DNA of 58,211 nt from the NCBI RefSeq assembly GCF_014655715.1, contig NZ_BNBM01000020.1:139335-197545 (forward strand), written 5' to 3'. Shown piece after piece: positions 7,716 to 16,057 of the stretch. Position 1 is the first letter of the stretch. The number at the start of each line of letters is the position of its first letter. The position numbers and the translations under genes were made by a program. This DNA is from Streptomyces lanatus. Lineage in GTDB: Bacteria; Actinomycetota; Actinomycetes; Streptomycetales; Streptomycetaceae. The notes beneath the pieces were generated by a model. It was not told the DNA's origin, made no database searches, and saw only the letters and a list, made by a program, of their open reading frames with translations.

Positions 7716-7992
7716 GGTCCTCATCAGAGGAGGCCGCCTGGCGCGGGGGCCGTTCTCGCCGGTGCCACCATCGCCGCCACGTCCGCCTCGGCGACGAGCA
7801 GCCTGTCCACCGTCGCCGGATACTCGGCCTCCGGCGCTTTCTGGTTCCTCGTCTCCGTCATCGCCCTGAGCATCCGCAGCCGACGCGCAGAGCGTTGATC
7901 ACTGCGCCTCTCCACACCGGCAAGTGAACGAGGGCCCGTCGGCGGATGGTCGGCGGGCCCTGCATGGCGGTGGCGTCGGTGAGCCGTAGCTG
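7716..7992. other. Flank of the mobile unit, no confident gene
   Basis: A plus-strand frame ending at 7898 has a hydrophobic stretch (SASGAFWFLVSVIALSI) and an arginine-rich end, as would the C-terminus of a membrane protein, but no start is present and I cannot name it. A 45-codon minus-strand frame ending at 7724 is equally unsupported. Confidence 0.3.
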
Positions 7993-8850
7993 TCAGAAGA
8001 ACAGCAGGCTGATCGGCTGGAGCAGGATGATGCCGACGACCGAGGCGAGGGAGACGCCGATCGTGCAGGTCTTGAGGGTGCCTCGGGTGGTTTGTCCCAT
8101 CAGTGACTGCAGCAGCCAGAACGTGTTGCTGGTGACGTGGACGGCGAACAGGGAACCGGTGCCGGCGGCGAGAGCGATGAGCACGGGGTCGATGCCCAGG
8201 CTGGGGGCGAGCGGGGCGAGGATGCCGGCTGCGGTGATGGCGGAGATGGTGACGGAGTCGACCGCGATGTGCAGGACCGCGGCGATCGCCCAGACGAGGA
8301 GCAGGGGAGCGAAGGAGTGGGCTCCGAAGTAGCCGCGCAGGATGTCGCCGAGGCCGCCGGCCGCGACCACGGCGGCGAGTGAGCCGCCGACGGTGGTGAG
8401 GATGAGGATCTGGCCGCTGTCCTTGAAACCGCGGGCTATGGCGTCCTCGACGCGCTTCTGCCCCATGCGGATCCGGCCGATCACCACGGTGCCGATCAGT
8501 CCGGCGAGGAGGGCGACGACCGGGTCGGCGAGGAAGGTGAGTACCCGGTTGTGCAGGTCCGCGGCGTCCGCGACGGCTCCGGTGGCGATCATCAGCAGGG
8601 CGAGCAGGAGCGGGGCGAAGCTGAGCAGCAGGTGGGGGGCGCCGGCTTCGGCTTGTGGCCCGTCGACGTGGTGGTCCTCGCCGTCGGCGGTCTTGTGGAG
8701 GGTGGCCGTGGCCGTCGCGGCGGGGGCGTCGGATCCGGCGGCGGAGTGTGCCGAGCTGTGCCGTCCGGCCGTGATCTGCTGCTCGGCCTGCGCGTCGATG
8801 CCGGCGCCGGACTCCTCGCCAAATGCGTGCCGACTCGTCCTGATGCACGG
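7993..8850 (-). pseudogene. GntP-family gluconate permease, C-terminal half only
   Basis: From about 8850 down to the stop the frame encodes the central loop and last five or six membrane segments of a GntP-type H+/gluconate symporter. Recognisable parts are LLLSFAPLLLALLMIATGAV, GQILILTTVGGSLAAVVAAG, LHIAVDSVTISAITAAGILA and SLFAVHVTSNTFWLLQSLMG. A full member has about 450 residues with a matching N-terminal half; here that half is missing and the sequence upstream has no GntP similarity. The open frame extends to a GTG at 8961, overlapping the stop of the next gene by GTGA, which may be chance. It is probably a dead fragment. Confidence 0.75.
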
Positions 8851-8957
8851 TCGGCGGTCGGGAGACGAGCCAGGGGCACCCGGTATCGGCGGCCCGGCAC
8901 GGCACCGCGTCTGCGGGCCTGTCTGGCGGGCGGCCTCGGATGACGGCGACGGGGGGA

Positions 8958-10586
8958 TCACGCTTCCCGCCTCACGCTTCCCGCCTCCGTTCTGCCGCTG
9001 TCCACAGCCTGCCGGGGGAGCCAGATCTGGTCCGCCACGCGGTCCGGGGGCCAGGAGCGGACCGGGCTGTACGCCACGAACTGGCGCACCGCGTCGTGGA
9101 GCCGGTACAGGAGTCGGCCGTCGGCGGCCGGTCCGACCCAGTGCACCATCTGGCGGTCAATGAGGTCATCGAGGAGATCGGCGGCCGGTCCTCGCGACGG
9201 TGTCACATGAGTCACCATGGCGTCGACACCGAAATCGCCGTTCACCGTCCTCAGTCGCTGTAACGCGGCCCTGACCGGGGCGGGCAGTGAGCTGTAGCAG
9301 GCCGCCACACTGGCCTCCAGCGACAGATCGCCGATGTGCAGGAAGCGGAGTCGGTCCTGCTCGTTCGTCAGCCGGTCCGCCAGATCACGCAGCGACCGGT
9401 GCGGTCGCGCCGACAGCCACAGCCCGGCGATGTGAAGGGCCAGCGGCAGCCCTCCGCAGAACCGCAGCACACTCGACGCGGCCGATCGCTCCGCGTCCGT
9501 GCGTTCGGTTCCGAGCAGGTCCTCCAACACCTGGAGGGCGTCCTGATCGCTCAGGACGCCGATGTGCCGGCGGAACTGGTCGGAGAGCGCGGGGAGTTCG
9601 CGGCGCGCGGCCACCAGTACCGCACTGCGCGAGCCGTCCGTCAGCAGCGGCCGTATCTGAGCCTCGCTGTCGGCGTTGTCCAGGACGACGAGGACGCGCC
9701 TCCTGTTCAGCGCGTCCCGCAGCCGGGCGGCTGCTTCCTCCGGATGGTCCACCGCCGGTCCGGCACCGAGGGAGCGCAGTACGCGGGGGACGATCTCGTC
9801 CGGCGTCAGCGGTGTGGAGGACGCTCCTGGGTGGAGGTCCACGAAGACCTGTCCGTCCGGGAACCGGTCGCGCACGCCGTGCGCCGCCTCCAGGACCAGC
9901 GACGTCTTCCCCGCGCCGGGAGGCCCGACGACGACCGCGGGCCGCCCGGTGTCGCCGTGCTCCGTGGCGGAGAGGTACGCACGCAGTGAGTCAAGGTGCG
10001 TCGTCCGGCCGACGAGTCTGTGGCGGGGCGCCGCGGGGAGTTCGGCGGGTACGAGACCGGGTGGTGGCTGATGCCTCTCGGCGCCGGATCTGCGCATCAA
10101 CCGCCCGATCTCGTCCGGGGGCAGCCCGAGGGCCTTGGCGATCAGTAGCAGTGACTGTTTGCGCGGGCGGGAGGTGTGGCCGGTCTCGAGGTTGCGGATG
10201 GCCCGCACACTCACTCCGGACCGTTCTGAGAGGTCCTCCTGGGTCAGGCAGGCCGCCTCGCGTGCGGTGACCAAGGCGTCCGCGAGCGTCGCGGGCAACG
10301 ATGTCCGGGGCACGAAAGGCAGGTCTCTGCTTGCGGGGCGGTGGTCGGCGAGCGGCCGGGTATCCAGGGTCGGACTGCCACCCTCACGGTTGGCGGAGGT
10401 TCGTGGTCGGTCGGCTTCGGCCGGCGTCGGGTCGGCTTCGGTTCGGCTGGTGAGAACACCCTGTCGTGTCACGACTTTCCCAGGGTTGGCGGGGCGGGAC
10501 TGGTCCTCAGGGGCTCGGTCGTGGGGGCCGGCCTGGGGGCTCAGCGTTCTGCATGCAGTCACGGCCGCCGCACCAGGGCGGGCCAT
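8958..10586 (-). CDS. XRE-type regulator with NB-ARC (STAND) ATPase domain
   Basis: Residues about 98-163 are an XRE helix-turn-helix (LADALVTAREAACLTQEDLS, then GVSVRAIRNLETG). A STAND NTPase domain follows: P-loop VVGPPGAGKTSL near 220-230, Walker B RRVLVVLDNAD near 300, and a sensor-like GGLPLALHIAGLWL. After that comes a winged-helix/TPR-like tail (RLHDAVRQFVAYSP). Architecture matches ATP-switched regulators of the AfsR/NB-ARC group, but without a SARP domain and without long TPR repeats. The first 95 residues are low-complexity, so the true start may be a GTG at 10472. It lies 102 bases from the DasR-like regulator gene, same strand. A role in controlling the nearby operon is possible but only inferred. 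Confidence 0.8.
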   Translation of the reverse strand: MARPGAAAVTACRTLSPQAGPHDRAPEDQSRPANPGKVVTRQGVLTSRTEADPTPAEADRPRTSANREGGSPTLDTRPLADHRPASRDLPFVPRTSLPATLADALVTAREAACLTQEDLSERSGVSVRAIRNLETGHTSRPRKQSLLLIAKALGLPPDEIGRLMRRSGAERHQPPPGLVPAELPAAPRHRLVGRTTHLDSLRAYLSATEHGDTGRPAVVVGPPGAGKTSLVLEAAHGVRDRFPDGQVFVDLHPGASSTPLTPDEIVPRVLRSLGAGPAVDHPEEAAARLRDALNRRRVLVVLDNADSEAQIRPLLTDGSRSAVLVAARRELPALSDQFRRHIGVLSDQDALQVLEDLLGTERTDAERSAASSVLRFCGGLPLALHIAGLWLSARPHRSLRDLADRLTNEQDRLRFLHIGDLSLEASVAACYSSLPAPVRAALQRLRTVNGDFGVDAMVTHVTPSRGPAADLLDDLIDRQMVHWVGPAADGRLLYRLHDAVRQFVAYSPVRSWPPDRVADQIWLPRQAVDSGRTEAGSVRREA

Positions 10587-10688
10587 GTCGGGGGCCGGTC
10601 GCGCGGTCAGGGGGCTGCAGCCTGCAGTTCGCCGTGAACGTGGGGGGGCGCGAGCAACGAGGTGGAACGGTCGGGACTGGACGGGGCC

Positions 10689-11465
10689 TCAGTCGGACGC
10701 CCGGTCCGCCATGGGCATCAAGGTCACTACGAACTTGTAGCGGGAGCCGCGGTATACGGAACGGACCCACTCCACCGGTCTGCCCTCGGTGTCGTGCGAG
10801 TGCCGGGACAGCAGCATCATCGGAAGGCCCACGTCCGTCGCGAGCAGCCTGGCCTCGTACGGGGTCGCGAGCGAGGTCTCGATGCCCTCCTCGGCCTCCG
10901 ACAGGTGCACGCCGTACACCTCGCCGAGCGCCGTGTACAAGGATCTGTACCTGGCCAGCGACTTGCGCAGGTCGGGGAAGCGCCGTGCGGACAGGTGGGT
11001 CGTCTCGATGGCCATGGGCTCGTCTCCGGCCAGCCGCAGCCGCTCGATGCGCACCACCTGCTCACCGACATCGATGTCGAGCAGACGCGACAGCTCCTCG
11101 TCGGCCTCGATATGACGCATGTCCAGGATGCGCGAGGCGGGTTCGAGGCCCTGGGCCTGCATGTCCTCGGTGTGGGAGGTGAGTTGGAGGACGCGGTAGA
11201 GCTTCGGCCGTGCAATGAAGGTGCCTTTTCCCTGGATCCGGTCCAGCCGGCCTTCACCGACGAGCTCCTGCAGCGCCAGCCGGACTGTGGTGCGTGAGGT
11301 GGTGAGCCGGACGGCGAGTAATCGCTCGGCCGGCATGCGTGAACCCGGCGTCAGCGACTCCGCGATCGCGAGGACCTGTTGCTTCACGTGGTAGTACTTC
11401 GGCACCCGTGCGGCGCCACCGGACATGCCGGTGTCGTACTGAACGATGCTTATGTCAGTGGTCAT
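10689..11465 (-). CDS. DasR-like GntR/HutC regulator with UTRA domain
   Basis: A 258-residue HutC-subfamily regulator. The N-terminal winged helix (VPKYYHVKQQVLAIAESLTP, then TTSRTTVRLALQELVGEGRL and RIQGKGTFIARPK) is followed by a UTRA effector domain (LTSHTEDMQAQGLEPASRIL, IERLRLAGDEPMAIETTHLS, VEWVRSVYRGSRYKFVVTL). As far as I recall the Streptomyces DasR sequence, this is very close to it, so it is a DasR paralogue expected to bind dre-type sites and sense GlcN-6-P or a related aminosugar phosphate. It is divergent from a five-gene operon, and three dre-like sites lie between them, one 54-69 bases before its own start. That pattern fits autoregulation plus control of the operon. Confidence 0.9.
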   Translation of the reverse strand: MTTDISIVQYDTGMSGGAARVPKYYHVKQQVLAIAESLTPGSRMPAERLLAVRLTTSRTTVRLALQELVGEGRLDRIQGKGTFIARPKLYRVLQLTSHTEDMQAQGLEPASRILDMRHIEADEELSRLLDIDVGEQVVRIERLRLAGDEPMAIETTHLSARRFPDLRKSLARYRSLYTALGEVYGVHLSEAEEGIETSLATPYEARLLATDVGLPMMLLSRHSHDTEGRPVEWVRSVYRGSRYKFVVTLMPMADRASD

Positions 11466-11518
11466 GACCTGCCTTCCGGGCGCACTCGCAGGTGTCTCGT
11501 TATAGCCCCCAACTCGCC

Positions 11519-11534
11519 TTTGGTCTAGTCCAAC
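11519..11534. promoter_or_regulatory. DasR-type responsive element (dre-like site 1)
   Basis: TTTGGTCTAGTCCAAC matches the palindromic dre consensus as I know it (ACTGGTCTAGACCACT) in the TGGTCTAG-CCA core with one central mismatch. It lies 54-69 bases upstream of the DasR-like gene. Confidence 0.65.
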
Positions 11535-11621
11535 TGGGGGCGGCGTGTCGCGGCGCGGAGGCGGTTCTGTGGCCTCCCGGGAGCGGCTGGGGCGGCCTTC
11601 TGGGCAATCCCGGCGTACTGA

Positions 11622-11637
11622 AAAGCCTAGACCAAGT
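11622..11637. promoter_or_regulatory. DasR-type responsive element (dre-like site 2)
   Basis: AAAGCCTAGACCAAGT keeps the right half-site (CTAGACCA-GT) exactly and is degenerate in the left half. It is the middle site of the intergenic region. Confidence 0.5.
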
Positions 11638-11858
11638 CACGTGCGGGCCCACGGCCTTCGGCCCGTCCGGCGTGGCGGCAGGCAGCAGCCCATCGCAACG
11701 CGCAGCCTGCGAGCGGCACTTGTGGTGACCGCGAGACCGCCGGGGGCAGGGGTGCCGCACCGCCACGCCCAGAGCGGCCCCGGTCTGCGGAGCGGTCGGC
11801 AACAGGCAACTGGCAGGCAGTTCGCGGCAACTTCGCCGGGTTGCGATTGACACCGTGA

Positions 11859-11874
11859 ATTGGTCCAGTCCACT
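11859..11874. promoter_or_regulatory. DasR-type responsive element (dre-like site 3)
   Basis: ATTGGTCCAGTCCACT matches the dre core at TGGTC-AG-CCA. It is centred about 80 bases before the first gene of the rightward operon, a suitable place to control its promoter. Confidence 0.6.
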
Positions 11875-11947
11875 TTGAAGGAACCTCAGTTCGATCAGTG
11901 ACGGCCTGGAGTTCCCCTCGGCCACTGAGGACCCTTGGAGTGATCGC

Positions 11948-12979
11948 ATGCCGACATCCGACCCCTACCTGTACCGCGCCCCGACACGGCGCCCCTACTT
12001 CAGCGCCGACGGCGAGACCTACCTCGCACGGACGCAGCTCAGAGAGATCGAGAAGTCGCAGCCGCCGCGCGTGCTGTCGGAACAGGACCTCGCCTTCTGG
12101 CAGACGTACGGATACGTCGTGGTGCGCAACGCCGTCTCGCCGGGCGAGGCAAAGAGCCTGTACGAGTTCGCCTGGGAGTTCCAGGGGCTGGACCCCGACC
12201 GCCCCGAAACCTGGTACCAGAAGCGGGAGTTCCGCTCGGATCTCGACCGCGACCTGCATGTCTACGGCTTCGTCGAGGCGTACCACCACCAGCTGATGTG
12301 GGACACGCGCCAGGCGCAGCGGGTCTACGACGCCTTCGCCGACGTCTGGGACTGCGACGAGCTGTGGGTCACCCTCGACCGGTTGAACCTCAACCCGCCC
12401 AACCGCGGCAGCCGTTCTCGTTCCCTCATCGCGCCGACCGACGAGGGGTTCGACATCGAACTGCACTGGGACGTCGACACCACGCTGGGCGTGCTGCCGC
12501 AGCGGGTGCAGGGGATCCTGGCCCTCAACGACACCCAGCCCGAACTCGGCGGGTTCCAGTGCGCACCCGAGCTGTTCCGGCAGTTCGAGGAGTGGCGGGT
12601 CGCGCAGCCGGCCGGCCGGGACCCGATCAGGCCCGCGATCGACCGTGCCGAGTTCCCCGTCGTACGGCCCGACCTGCAGGCCGGTGACTTGCTGATCTTC
12701 AACGGACTCCTGGCCCACGGAGTCGCGCCCAACACCTCCGACCACGGCGTCCGCGCCGTGCAGTACCTGTCGATGATGCCGGCGCTGGAGGAGCACGAGG
12801 AACTGCGACGCTCCCGCGTCGAGTCGTGGCGCACACTCAGCACGCCCGACTGGAACGGCACGCTGCTCGGGGACGCCGACCGGCACGAGTCGCTCCGGTA
12901 CGGCACCGCCACGCTCGACGACCTCGGCAGGAAACTCCTGGGACTCGACTCCTGGAGCGAACGAGAGAGCACCAAGTGA
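11948..12979 (+). CDS. PhyH-like Fe(II)/2-oxoglutarate dioxygenase
   Basis: A 343-residue oxygenase of the phytanoyl-CoA dioxygenase superfamily. The iron-binding facial triad reads H173-x-D175 (ELHWDVD) and H257 (NGLLAHGVAP). R269 (HGVRAVQY) is the likely 2-oxoglutarate carboxylate ligand. GILALNDTQPELGGFQCAPE is the conserved strand between them. It should hydroxylate (or desaturate or epoxidise) a small molecule or carrier-bound substrate. It is the first gene of an operon in which every following gene overlaps its predecessor by 4 to 16 bases. Its stop overlaps the next GTG (GTGA). Transcription is probably under the dre-like sites upstream. Confidence 0.85.
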   Translation: MPTSDPYLYRAPTRRPYFSADGETYLARTQLREIEKSQPPRVLSEQDLAFWQTYGYVVVRNAVSPGEAKSLYEFAWEFQGLDPDRPETWYQKREFRSDLDRDLHVYGFVEAYHHQLMWDTRQAQRVYDAFADVWDCDELWVTLDRLNLNPPNRGSRSRSLIAPTDEGFDIELHWDVDTTLGVLPQRVQGILALNDTQPELGGFQCAPELFRQFEEWRVAQPAGRDPIRPAIDRAEFPVVRPDLQAGDLLIFNGLLAHGVAPNTSDHGVRAVQYLSMMPALEEHEELRRSRVESWRTLSTPDWNGTLLGDADRHESLRYGTATLDDLGRKLLGLDSWSERESTK

Positions 12980-14307
12980 ACCGACAGACCAGCACCGACC
13001 GGATCTGCCTGGCCCTGCCCACCAACAGGGCGTGCGCGGACGCCATCGTGGGCATCGGCGAGGAGGCCGCGTACGCGGCCCGCACCTTCGGCACCGAGGT
13101 GCACCTGCTCATCCTCGACTCCTGCGACGAGAGCACGCGGGCCGAGCACGCCCGCGTAGTGGCCGGCCTGCCCGCCACCCCGAACGTGATCGTCCACCAC
13201 CTCGACGAGGCACGTCAGCGGGATTTCCTGCGCCGCACGATCCAGCGCTCCGACGTCGCCGTGCCCAAGCGGCTGCTCGGCCTCATGATCCCGGCCGCAC
13301 TCTCCTACGGCGCTTGCACCAACCGCGCCTTCCTGATCGCCAGCGCCCTCGGCTGCCGGTCCGTGCACCGCAGGGACTCCGACTGCACCTACCAAGTGCT
13401 GGACGGCGAACAGGTCTTCCCCATCCACCACGAGCTGTCCTCGCTCGGCAAGCCCGCCTCCGAGGCGTCGGCCGCCGTGACCGAGACCGCGCTCGCCGCC
13501 GATCACGGCCACCGTCCGGTGTCCATGGTCGGGGCCTCGTTCATCGGCGAACGGTCCGTGGACATCGCCGAGATCGAGCAGCTCGACCCGGGCGTCTACC
13601 ACGACGTCGTCAGCCTGTGGGCACCCGCCGACTGGTCGGACGAGCAGAAGGAACAGCTGGTCGAGGAGTCCTTCAAAGGCGCCGGAACCACGCCCTTCAC
13701 CGAAGATCACTCCACCCTGACGCTGGTCGACCCCATGCGGGTGGACATGAGCAACATCGGCTTCGACCACGAGGTCTACGAGCGGGTGCCGCTGCCCCCG
13801 GCGACCGACACCATCGGCAGCGACTACTTCCTGATCCACCTCGTCCACGACGCCGCGCTTCCCGGCGTGCTGCACAACCGCCACATCGAGAACTTCTACA
13901 CGCCCTTCCGGCGCACCGACGCCGGCTTCCGGGCCTACCAGATGCGGTTCGTGAAGTTCCTGCTCTCCATGCTCTACTTCAACGACGTCTACGAGCGGAT
14001 GGACGCGGCCGGAGCCGCGCTGCTGGACGAACGGGAGCACGTCCGCGGCGACGTCATCGCCGGCTTCCTGCGCGACAGCGCGGCTCTGGACCGGACGGAG
14101 AACATCTGGCGTCTGGACCGGGTCAGCACCTCGTACCGCAAACTGGGCGGGCGCTACGCCAAGTTCGCCGACCGAATGGACGCGCGCCGGGATCAGCTGC
14201 TGGACGAGGCGCGGCGGGACACGGAGGACTTCGCGCTGCTGATCGACGCCTGGCCCGCGCTGGTGCGCGCCGCCCGGGAAACCGGCCTCGGAAGTGCGGA
14301 CGCGTGA
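12976..14307 (+). CDS. GT-A-like protein of unknown function (DUF6271-type)
   Basis: A 443-residue protein starting at a GTG that overlaps the previous stop. It opens with RICLALPTNRACADAIVGIG and EVHLLILDSCDE, a nucleotide-sugar-transferase-like first strand and loop. At residues 131-136 it has HRRDSD, placed like the DxD metal motif of GT-A enzymes, in the segment GACTNRAFLIASALGCRSVH. Long conserved-looking stretches follow (VSMVGASFIGERSVDIAEIE, YHDVVSLWAPADWSDEQK) with no second recognisable domain. From memory it resembles the actinobacterial family DUF6271, whose function is not established. No signal peptide or membrane segment. A glycosyl or nucleotidyl transfer role is inference only. 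Confidence 0.6.
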   Translation: MNRQTSTDRICLALPTNRACADAIVGIGEEAAYAARTFGTEVHLLILDSCDESTRAEHARVVAGLPATPNVIVHHLDEARQRDFLRRTIQRSDVAVPKRLLGLMIPAALSYGACTNRAFLIASALGCRSVHRRDSDCTYQVLDGEQVFPIHHELSSLGKPASEASAAVTETALAADHGHRPVSMVGASFIGERSVDIAEIEQLDPGVYHDVVSLWAPADWSDEQKEQLVEESFKGAGTTPFTEDHSTLTLVDPMRVDMSNIGFDHEVYERVPLPPATDTIGSDYFLIHLVHDAALPGVLHNRHIENFYTPFRRTDAGFRAYQMRFVKFLLSMLYFNDVYERMDAAGAALLDEREHVRGDVIAGFLRDSAALDRTENIWRLDRVSTSYRKLGGRYAKFADRMDARRDQLLDEARRDTEDFALLIDAWPALVRAARETGLGSADA

Positions 14308-15497
14308 GCGTGGACCTGGACGCGCGACTGGCCTCCGCCCTGGCTGCCGCGTCGTCGGACTGCGTCGTCTTCGATCTCACCGGGGTCGGGAACCAGTACG
14401 ACCACCTGGTGCGCGAACTGCCCGGCGTCATCGTCCGGTTCGCGATGAAGGCGTGCCCGATCGACGAGGTGCTGACCTGCCTCGCCGATCGGGGCGCCGG
14501 CTTCGACGCGGCGAGCCCCGCGGAGATCGAGCAGGCGCTGCGGCTGGGCGTACCCGCGGACCGCGTCCACTACGGCAACACCGTGAAGTCCGACGCGAGC
14601 ATCGCCGAGGCCCACCGGCTCGGCGTGCGGACCTTCGCCACGGACAGCGTGCAGGACGTGGCGGCCGTCGCAGCGCACGCCCCCGGCGCCCGCGTGTACT
14701 GCCGCCTCGCCACCAGCGGGGAAGGCGCCCTGTGGGGACTGAGCCGCAAGTTCGGCTGCTCGCAGGACGACGCCGTACGCGTACTGACGGCGGCCCGGGC
14801 CGCCGGACTGACCCCTGCCGGGCTCTCGGTGCACGTCGGCTCGCAGCAGATGACGTACGAGGCGTGGCGCCAGGCAGTGGACCAACTGGCCGACACCATG
14901 GTGGCCTTGCGCGAGCAGGGAATCGTGCTCGACCACGTCAACCTGGGTGGCGGGCTGCCCGCGCTCGGCTACCTCGACCGGCACGGCCGCAGACTGGAAC
15001 CGCCGCTGGACAAGATGTTCGCCGTCCTGCGCGAGGGCATGCACGAACTGCGGCACCTCAGCGCGGCGCCCCTCGACTTCGTCATGGAGCCCGGCCGCCA
15101 TCTGGTCGCAGATCACGGCGCGATCCGTGCGCACGTCTACCGGCTGACCGAGCGGCGGCAGCCCGACGGTGAGCTCGTGCACTGGCTGTACCTGAGCTGC
15201 GGAAAGTTCAACGGCCTCTACGAGATGGACGAGCTCTGTCACCGGTTCGTCTTCCCCGGCCACCTCGACGGCGAGTACGTCGCCGCCGTCGTGGCCGGTC
15301 CCACGTGCGACAGCGACGACGCCTACGGGACCGCGCACCGGCTCGTGCCCAAGGCACTGGCGTCCGGGGACCCGGTCTGGGTCCTGTCCGCCGGCGCCTA
15401 CGCCACCAGCTACATGACACAAGGCTTCAACGGCTTCGGCCCGCTTCCGCACACGGCGACACACGGCGGGATCGGGCGCGCGGGGGCGGCGGCGTGA
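14304..15497 (+). CDS. Fold-type III PLP-dependent amino-acid decarboxylase
   Basis: A 397-residue member of the ornithine/arginine/diaminopimelate decarboxylase family 2 (alanine-racemase fold). Visible features: the Schiff-base lysine K49 in VIVRFAMKACP; H177 in LSVHVGSQ; the glycine-rich phosphate loop NLGGGLPALG (213-222); EPGRHLV (262-268); the catalytic-cysteine motif AGPTCDSDD (C335); and SAGAYATSY (362-370) closing the active site. FAMKACP and the specificity segment suggest an ornithine-like or related amino-acid substrate; I cannot choose one. It starts with a GTG overlapping the previous stop and overlaps the next start the same way. In this operon it probably supplies an amine building block. 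Confidence 0.88.
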   Translation: MSVDLDARLASALAAASSDCVVFDLTGVGNQYDHLVRELPGVIVRFAMKACPIDEVLTCLADRGAGFDAASPAEIEQALRLGVPADRVHYGNTVKSDASIAEAHRLGVRTFATDSVQDVAAVAAHAPGARVYCRLATSGEGALWGLSRKFGCSQDDAVRVLTAARAAGLTPAGLSVHVGSQQMTYEAWRQAVDQLADTMVALREQGIVLDHVNLGGGLPALGYLDRHGRRLEPPLDKMFAVLREGMHELRHLSAAPLDFVMEPGRHLVADHGAIRAHVYRLTERRQPDGELVHWLYLSCGKFNGLYEMDELCHRFVFPGHLDGEYVAAVVAGPTCDSDDAYGTAHRLVPKALASGDPVWVLSAGAYATSYMTQGFNGFGPLPHTATHGGIGRAGAAA

Positions 15498-16057
15498 GCG
15501 GGGGAGCGGCGGGCCTCGACGCCCGCATCCGCCCCGTGCGCGACAGTGACTGGCCAGGCATAGCCGCCCTGGAGACAGCGGCCTACGCGGGCAGCTCCCT
15601 GACCGAGGGCCGGGCCGCGCTGGAGTCGAAAGGACGCGCCTCGCCGGACACCTGCTTCGTGCTCGACATCGACGGGCACGTCGCGGGATACCTGCTCTCG
15701 CTGCCGTACCCGATGTTCCGGTACCCGGCGCTGGCCCGGTCCGACGACCCCCTGCACGACTCGCGCAACCTCCACCTGCACGACATCGTCGTCGCGCAGG
15801 AGCAGCGGGGCAGGGGCTGGGGCGGCGGCCTGCTCGCCAGGCTGACGGCCGCCGCGCGACCGCGGTTCGAGCACATCTCGCTCGTCGCCGTCGACGGCTT
15901 GGCCTCCTTCTGGGCCGCGCACGGCTACCGGGCACACTCGCGGGTCCGGCTCCCGGAGAGCTACGGCGACAACGCCGTGTACATGTCCATCGCGGTGCCC
16001 GGCAGCGGTACCAGCCCTTCGAAGGAGGTGACCCGGTTCCCGTGCCCCGTGTCCTAG
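15494..16057 (+). CDS. GNAT family N-acetyltransferase
   Basis: A 187-residue GNAT starting at a GTG overlapping the decarboxylase stop. IRPVRDSDWPGIAALETAAY is the first strand-helix. LHLHDIVVAQEQRGRGWGGG has the acetyl-CoA loop (Q-R-G-R-G-W-G). LVAVDGLASFWAAHGYRAHS is the C-terminal motif. A likely role is N-acylation of the amine made by the decarboxylase, or self-protection. Its last 16 bases overlap the MFS gene, whose ribosome-binding site (AAGGAGGTGA) lies inside this gene. Confidence 0.85.
   Translation: MSGGAAGLDARIRPVRDSDWPGIAALETAAYAGSSLTEGRAALESKGRASPDTCFVLDIDGHVAGYLLSLPYPMFRYPALARSDDPLHDSRNLHLHDIVVAQEQRGRGWGGGLLARLTAAARPRFEHISLVAVDGLASFWAAHGYRAHSRVRLPESYGDNAVYMSIAVPGSGTSPSKEVTRFPCPVS

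Noticed and set aside
12325..14040. 571-codon open frame on the minus strand
   Set aside because: It is the antisense shadow of the dioxygenase and GT-A-like genes, which have clear motifs and coupled starts; the antisense product has only Val/Gly/Asp-rich low-complexity sequence.
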